A DNA stretch of 38,020 nt from an uncultured Balneolaceae bacterium (GTDB lineage: Bacteria; Bacteroidota; Rhodothermia; Balneolales; Balneolaceae), in contig CALKWT010000054.1 of the NCBI GenBank assembly GCA_938003885.1, positions 1-38,020 on the forward strand, given 5' to 3'. Positions 33,145 through 38,020 of the stretch are shown here, in pieces (position 1 is the first letter of the stretch; each line of letters starts with the position of its first letter). The notes beneath the pieces are model-generated. The model saw nothing but the letters and a program-made list of their open reading frames with translations. It was not told where the DNA came from and ran no database searches. Made by a program: the position numbers and the translations under genes.

Positions 33145-35136
33145 TTAGTGACGCAGCTTCCTGAGTAACATACCGCTTTTGGGCTCTATCGTAACTGTGT
33201 CACTAACGATATTGAATCCCTGACAGGTGGCCAGCTGGTGGTTGACAATCACCTCCCAGGTTCCATGCGGCAACTGACAGCGGGTTAGCTGGTCCATTGT
33301 ACCATTAAGCACAACATAATAATCATTCAGATCACCAGAATCATTGCCCTCTATGTAAAAACTGATAATAAGCGGATTGTCATGGTGCATGAAAGTAATA
33401 GCATGACTTTCTGACCTGCGAAGTCCGGGTGAATTTTTCCGGATCTCAATGAGGCCACGGTAATAGTGATAGAGAGATTTATTCAGTCTGATACTCTCAA
33501 AATTAATCCAGTTGGTCTCATTATCTTTTTGATAACTGTTGTGATCCATTTTGCCCCTGTCCGGGTCGGGATGCAGACTTGGGGCTATAATTTTTGATCT
33601 TGCAAACTCCTGTCCGGCATGAATCATGAGGACGCCCTGCGAAACAAAGAGACAAAGGGCAGCAAACTTTGAGAGTTTCATCTCCTCCTGATTCAGTTTT
33701 GTCCGGGTATCATTGTCTTTTACGCTCTCATCTTGAACCTCAGGGTTAAGTCCGATCCTGATAAAATCACCCAGTGTGTAACCGTCATGGCTTTCCAAAT
33801 AATTTACACTGTGCTCTGAAGTATGAAAAAGGCCGCCATCATCCGAAAGAAGCGTTCCTTTAAAGACATTCTGAAGACGTGCCAGACTCGTCTCGTTCTG
33901 CCATTCCGAGAAAATATATCCTCTGTCGTGCATCGGTTCTGACCCTTTAATGGTGTTGCGGATTCGGTCATTCCACGAGGCCCATCCATGGTCGGAAAAG
34001 GCTTTTGGTGAATAGTAGCCACCCCATGGTTCAGCAATCAGTACCGCTTTGGGATATTTTTCATGGATAGAGTTTTTAATTGCATCCCAGGTATCCCTGT
34101 CCAGAAGTGCGGCCAGATCGAAACGGAAACCATCAATTTTATACTCCTCTATCCAGTGGAGCAAAGAGTCGATGATGAGCTGTCTCGACCAGGGGTGTTC
34201 GGATTTGAATTCGTTCCCGGTTCCGCTTCTGTTCAAAAGATTTCCATGTTTGTCCCTGCGAAGGGCGACGCTTTCCAGTAGATGAGGAAGGGGGTTTTTA
34301 TCGAATAGGGAGGTGTGATTATAGACCACATCCATAATCACTGTCATTCCGTTCCGATGCAGCTCTTTCACCATTTGTTTAAATTCATGAACGGCAGCAG
34401 CAGTTTTACCTGAGAAGTTATTGGAGATGTCCGATGCATAGCTGCTTTCGGGAGCAAAGAAGAAGGAGGTCATATATCCCCAGTAGTTGGTTGCATAGAC
34501 ATTCCAGGTATTGTGGAATCCCTCTGGTGTCTTCTCCCCGAATGGGGGTTCCTGCGGAGAAAATTTCTGAAGAGGTAAAAATTCTACGGCATTCACTCCC
34601 AGTTTCTTAAGATAGGGTAACCCTCCTTTCTGCTCCTTCTCGATAAATTTTTTATAGGAGCTGAGTGATCGGGTCCGGCTACTGGAATGGGCGGTCAGAT
34701 CTTTCAAATGGGTCTCGTAAATGATCAGGTCTCTTGGATCATCCGGAAAGCAGTGCCCGATCCCTTCCCAATCAAACTCTTCCCTGAAAATATAGCTTCT
34801 GGCGTCCTGCTGGTAACGATTTCTGACAGTGACATGCCGGCTGTAGGGGTCAGCAAAAACAGCCCCGTAGTAAGGGGAATTTTTGGAGGGATGGCCATCA
34901 GGAAAGGTGGAGCGGTACCCATACCACTTTCCCTCCAGATCTTCAGGTATCTCACAATACCACTCACCCTCTTCACCCTTTTCCATCGGCCAGGAGGTGC
35001 CTTCTTCATCTTTCTCTCTGTAGGAGTCGAAGATGATGCACTCTACACTTGTTGCGTCCGGACAGTAGAATCGAAACAGGGTACGTTCCTCTTCTAATGT
35101 CACTCCAGGTTTTAATTCACTGATTGTTTCAGACAT
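33145..35136 (-). CDS. GH13 alpha-glucan hydrolase, isoamylase/pullulanase-like, with N-terminal CBM48
   Basis: A 663-aa enzyme without a signal peptide, so probably acting on intracellular glycogen. A CBM48-like beta domain (about 10-110) precedes the catalytic barrel. The four GH13 regions are DVVYNHT (269-275), GFRFDLAAL with nucleophile Asp340, AEPWG with acid/base Glu369, and NYLESHD with Asp451. NYWGYMTSFFFAPESSYA (217-234) resembles debranching enzymes such as isoamylase and GlgX, and IIYETHLKDLT is similar to type I pullulanase. Cleavage of alpha-1,6 branches is therefore likely; the exact subfamily is not certain. It starts 8 bases after metG. No other glycogen gene is nearby. Confidence 0.88.
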   Translation of the reverse strand: MSETISELKPGVTLEEERTLFRFYCPDATSVECIIFDSYREKDEEGTSWPMEKGEEGEWYCEIPEDLEGKWYGYRSTFPDGHPSKNSPYYGAVFADPYSRHVTVRNRYQQDARSYIFREEFDWEGIGHCFPDDPRDLIIYETHLKDLTAHSSSRTRSLSSYKKFIEKEQKGGLPYLKKLGVNAVEFLPLQKFSPQEPPFGEKTPEGFHNTWNVYATNYWGYMTSFFFAPESSYASDISNNFSGKTAAAVHEFKQMVKELHRNGMTVIMDVVYNHTSLFDKNPLPHLLESVALRRDKHGNLLNRSGTGNEFKSEHPWSRQLIIDSLLHWIEEYKIDGFRFDLAALLDRDTWDAIKNSIHEKYPKAVLIAEPWGGYYSPKAFSDHGWASWNDRIRNTIKGSEPMHDRGYIFSEWQNETSLARLQNVFKGTLLSDDGGLFHTSEHSVNYLESHDGYTLGDFIRIGLNPEVQDESVKDNDTRTKLNQEEMKLSKFAALCLFVSQGVLMIHAGQEFARSKIIAPSLHPDPDRGKMDHNSYQKDNETNWINFESIRLNKSLYHYYRGLIEIRKNSPGLRRSESHAITFMHHDNPLIISFYIEGNDSGDLNDYYVVLNGTMDQLTRCQLPHGTWEVIVNHQLATCQGFNIVSDTVTIEPKSGMLLRKLRH

Positions 35137-35144
35137 AAGAAATG

Positions 35145-37166
35145 TTAGAGTATCGGGCTGCCGGGTTCTGCAGCGGTCTCAACAAGGTGCAGTTTTCCTT
35201 CAGAATCCTCGCCCATCAGAATCATGCCGTTACTTTCTACTCCCATCATCTTTCTGGGAGCAAGGTTTGCAACAACCGCCACTGTTTTTCCAATGATCTG
35301 TTCCGGAGTGAAGTGTTCCGAAATACCGGAGACGATCGTTCTGGTTTCCAGGCCAAGATCGACGGTGATCTTTAAAAGTTTTTTTGATTTTTTAATTTTC
35401 TCAGCGTCCACAACACGAGCAGCCCTGATATCCACAGATGTGAACGTGTCGAACTGAATGGTCTCCTTGACAGGTTCGTACTCTTTTTCAACCTGGCCGG
35501 ATCTCTCTTTCAGCTTGTCGATTTGTGCCTTCACAACTTCATCTTCAATTTTGTGAAATAAAATCTCACCCTCCAAGATCTTTTCTCCCGGCGTGAGGAT
35601 CTGGCTACTGACATCATCCCATTTTATCTCTTCTGATATAGCTAAGTCTGTCCGTAACTGCTTCATCTTGTCTGGCATCACCGGCTCAAAAAGTATAGAA
35701 AGGGCTGCGGCGACCTGCAGAGATACATGAAGGGTGTTTCCACACGCTTCGGGATTTTCTTTCCGGGTTTTCCATGGCTCCGTCTCGGTGAAATAACGAT
35801 TGCCCAGACGTGCAAGCTGAATCGTTGCAGCGATAGCTTCCTTAAACCGGAAATTTTCATAAGCGGATTCTATCTGTTCTTTCTGGGACTGAATAGCCTG
35901 CAGACATCGGAGATCTGCATCCGACGGATTCCGGAGCTCCGGGATTTCACTTTCAAAAAAGCGATGTGTGAAGCTGGTGGCTCTGAAGATAAAGTTACCC
36001 AGAGTATCTGCCAGGTCACTATTTACCCGATCCTGATAATCCTTCCATGTGAAATCGGAGTCTTTTGTTTCCGGAAGTGTACTGCCAAGGACAAATCGGA
36101 GCAGATCCGCTTCAAAATCTTCCAGATATTCGTGCAGCCAGACGGCCCATCCCCGAGAGGTGGAGAGCTTGCGCCCTTCCAGATTCAGAAATTCGTTTGC
36201 AGGCACATTTTCAGGCAGGACAAAGTTCCCATGCTCGTGAAGCATAGCGGGAAACATGATGCAATGAAAGACAATGTTATCTTTCCCGATAAAATGGATC
36301 AGACGGGTATCTTGATCCTGCCAGTATTTTTTCCATAGATCGGGCTTCCCTTTCATCGCGGCCCACTCCTTGGTGGCAGAGATGTAGCCGATCGGTGCGT
36401 CGAACCAGACGTAGAGAACTTTCCCCGTTGCCTCGGGAAGAGGTACAGGAACCCCCCAGTTCAGGTCACGCGTTACCGCCCGGTCGTTCAGGCCGGCATC
36501 CAGCCAGCTTTTGCACTGTCCAAGTACATTGGGTTTCCAGTTTTGTCTGGAACCAATCCAGGATTCAAGCCACTCCTGAGAATCCCCCAGAGGGATAAAC
36601 CAGTGTTCGGTCTCTTTAATTTGTGGTTTTCCCCCTGTAAGTGAGCTGACAGGGTGGATCAGATCGGTCGGTGAAAGTGACGTCCCGCAATTTTCACACT
36701 GATCGCCGAATGCCTCTTCATACCCACATTTGGGACAGGTGCCTTTTACATACCGGTCGGGCAGAAACATGTCCGCTTCCGGATCATAAAGCTGCTGCTG
36801 GATACTTTTTTTGAATGCCCCTTTTTTATAAAGAGTCAGAAAAAACTCCTGGGATGTAATTTTGTGTGTCTCCGAGCTGGTGCGGCCGTAATAATCAAAG
36901 TCGATACCAAACCTTTTGAAAACCTCCTTGTTCGCTTCGTGATACCGGTCTACAATTTTCTGAGGAGTGGTCCCCTCTCTTTCAGCTGCAATCGTAATTG
37001 GAACACCGTGTTCGTCCGATCCGCAAATATGGACGATCTCCTTTCCGCGTAATCGCTCAAAGCGGGTATACAGATCGGAAGGGAGATAAGCACCAGCCAG
37101 GTGACCCAGGTGGATGGGCCCATTTGCATAAGGAAGGGCAGAAGTAACTAAAATACGTTTTGACAT
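35145..37166 (-). CDS. metG: Methionyl-tRNA synthetase with C-terminal tRNA-binding domain
   Basis: A 673-aa class I synthetase. The HIGH motif is H19-L-G-H22; the zinc knuckle has CPKCGYEEAFGDQCENCG; the signature usually KMSKS reads KLSTS in GRKLSTSRGWAVW, a form I associate with Bacteroidota. An anticodon-binding helical domain (about 390-540) leads to a Trbp111/EMAP-type OB domain (about 570-673, DIRAARVVDAEKIKKSKKLLKI), which dimerises the enzyme and helps bind tRNA. Full length. First gene of the long minus-strand run. Confidence 0.97.
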   Translation of the reverse strand: MSKRILVTSALPYANGPIHLGHLAGAYLPSDLYTRFERLRGKEIVHICGSDEHGVPITIAAEREGTTPQKIVDRYHEANKEVFKRFGIDFDYYGRTSSETHKITSQEFFLTLYKKGAFKKSIQQQLYDPEADMFLPDRYVKGTCPKCGYEEAFGDQCENCGTSLSPTDLIHPVSSLTGGKPQIKETEHWFIPLGDSQEWLESWIGSRQNWKPNVLGQCKSWLDAGLNDRAVTRDLNWGVPVPLPEATGKVLYVWFDAPIGYISATKEWAAMKGKPDLWKKYWQDQDTRLIHFIGKDNIVFHCIMFPAMLHEHGNFVLPENVPANEFLNLEGRKLSTSRGWAVWLHEYLEDFEADLLRFVLGSTLPETKDSDFTWKDYQDRVNSDLADTLGNFIFRATSFTHRFFESEIPELRNPSDADLRCLQAIQSQKEQIESAYENFRFKEAIAATIQLARLGNRYFTETEPWKTRKENPEACGNTLHVSLQVAAALSILFEPVMPDKMKQLRTDLAISEEIKWDDVSSQILTPGEKILEGEILFHKIEDEVVKAQIDKLKERSGQVEKEYEPVKETIQFDTFTSVDIRAARVVDAEKIKKSKKLLKITVDLGLETRTIVSGISEHFTPEQIIGKTVAVVANLAPRKMMGVESNGMILMGEDSEGKLHLVETAAEPGSPIL

Positions 37167-37511
37167 AAATGATCGTTTGTGAAAATGTTCCGGTACTGCT
37201 GAAAATAACCCGTTTTATTTAAGCGTCACAATAACTCTATAAATTAAAGATTCGTACAACAAATTGCAGTGGCCATTTAAAACCGGTGGGGACGGGAACA
37301 TCACAGCCTCTATGTTGAGCTGACCTGCCCCCGTTGCAGAATCGTTTTACCACGATTACTTTCAACCTTCCGGTATGTGCAGGCTTCAGCCGTTCGCCGC
37401 AACCGGGGTTGTGGTTGGGGCCTCAGCTCCATGGGACATGCGGTCATCTGGTCACTTTATCCAATTGGGAGGAACATCAGAGAGGCTTTTTGATTTGCTT
37501 GCACTGTACGG
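37167..37511. other. 345-bp non-coding gap between the methyltransferase gene and metG
   Basis: It should carry the metG promoter. I see a small perfect hairpin AATCGT/ACGATT at 37340-37357 and a repeated GGAACATCA near 37298 and 37471, but no full promoter box, terminator with T tract, or RNA gene that I recognise. Confidence 0.45.
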
Positions 37512-38020
37512 TCATTTTGAATGATTGTCTATGGATGCCTTATCAGAATGGTATTTTTCAAAAAAGGCATAGAGTGCGATTCCTGATGCAACGGAGACGT
37601 TCAAGGAGTGCTTTACTCCGAATTGCGGTATTTCAACCACACCATCCAGATGCGGCAGCAACTCTTCACCGATTCCGGTTACTTCATTTCCCAGAAGCAG
37701 GCAGATGGGGCGCCTGTCCTGTTTGTACTGATGAAGCATGATGCCATGATCCGCCTGTTCAAGTCCCAGAAGTTGATAATTGTTCAGGCGCAGCTTCTGC
37801 AGTGGCTCCTCATATCCGGTGAAGGATTTCCAGCGAACGTGTTCCTCCGCTCCGATCGCCGTTTTGCTGATTTCAGGCCGGGGGGGAACGGGGGTGTATC
37901 CGGAGAGCCAGAGTTCATGAACTCCAAACGCATCCGAATTGCGAAAAACGGCGCCCACATTATGCATACTGCGTATATTATGGAGCCAAATGATAAAGCT
38001 TTCCGCGAGCGGAGAGCTCC
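37512..38020 (-). CDS. SpoU/TrmH-family RNA 2'-O-methyltransferase (5' truncated by window edge)
   Basis: The frame continues past the right edge: upstream of the ATG at 37967 the translated codons read SPLAESFIIWLHNIRS directly into MHNVGAVFRNSDAFGV, so 37967 is internal. The SPOUT knot signatures are NIRSMHNVGAVFRNSDAFGV (motif 1, with the catalytic Arg), LLLGNEVTGI (motif 2) and VEIPQFGVKHSLNVSVASGIALY (motif 3). It methylates a ribose 2'-OH in tRNA or rRNA using AdoMet; which RNA is not determined. It is transcribed toward metG, 345 bases away. Confidence 0.92.
   Translation of the reverse strand, partial: SSPLAESFIIWLHNIRSMHNVGAVFRNSDAFGVHELWLSGYTPVPPRPEISKTAIGAEEHVRWKSFTGYEEPLQKLRLNNYQLLGLEQADHGIMLHQYKQDRRPICLLLGNEVTGIGEELLPHLDGVVEIPQFGVKHSLNVSVASGIALYAFFEKYHSDKASIDNHSK

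Noticed and set aside
36130..36180. MetRS KMSKS motif reading KLSTS
   Set aside because: This looks like a lineage-typical variant in an otherwise intact enzyme, not a defect.
37366..37373. CCGGAAGG on the minus strand, recalling the SRP RNA tetraloop
   Set aside because: The flanking GUCAGG and AGCAGC strands of SRP RNA helix 8 are absent, so this is chance similarity.
37334..37741. 135-codon open frame on the plus strand
   Set aside because: Its right half is antisense to the conserved SpoU methyltransferase and the product has no recognisable motif.

Overview
The window looks like chromosomal core DNA from a Gram-negative bacterium of the Bacteroidota/FCB group, most likely the Balneolales/Rhodothermia side. 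The evidence is a TonB-dependent receptor, an Omp85-type barrel, a DUF2723 membrane protein, a MetRS with KLSTS in place of KMSKS, a YbeY whose third metal ligand is Asp, and two TAnnTTTG-type promoter boxes of the Bacteroidota kind. Base composition is near 50% GC by eye. I see no rRNA, tRNA, CRISPR array, insertion sequence or prophage. The lineage call is inference.

Layout. 1-1827 (+): end of a GMC flavoprotein dehydrogenase (cut by the left edge) and its subunit-3 partner. 2029-4383 (-): class A penicillin-binding protein. 4558-4998 (+): cyclophilin. 5000-11587 (-): a tightly packed operon in the order DUF2723 membrane protein, unknown 177-aa protein, YbeY, a very compact type IA topoisomerase homologue, DUF445 membrane protein. 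12073-13554 (+): Na+-symporter. 13556-14546 (-): msrB and a PH-domain membrane protein. 14897-15109 (-): cold shock protein. 15427-17511 (-): TonB-dependent receptor.

17552-25055 (+) is the envelope section: DUF2752 and TM2 proteins (overlapping), a DUF4097-type secreted beta-repeat protein overlapping a seven-TM receptor/SpoIIE phosphatase, an Omp85 barrel without visible POTRA domains, a gene-poor 730-bp gap, then MltG. The gap carries a strong minus-strand terminator directly after a small minus-strand reading frame.

25222-37166 (-) is a long co-directional housekeeping run, read in the order metG, GH13 debranching-type enzyme, Na+-symporter, efp, accB, accC, gcvH, guaA, TPR plus periplasmic-binding protein. 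It joins translation (MetRS, EF-P), fatty acid synthesis (AccB/AccC), one-carbon metabolism (GcvH) and purine synthesis (GuaA). At the right edge (37512-38020, -) is the body of a SpoU/TrmH-family RNA methyltransferase, cut at its 5' end.

No obvious new defence or mobile system is present. The strongest leads are the 457-aa topoisomerase homologue with altered catalytic TOPRIM positions, the translationally coupled DUF4097 plus 7TM-SpoIIE pair, and the unexplained minus-strand transcript predicted at 23555-23850.
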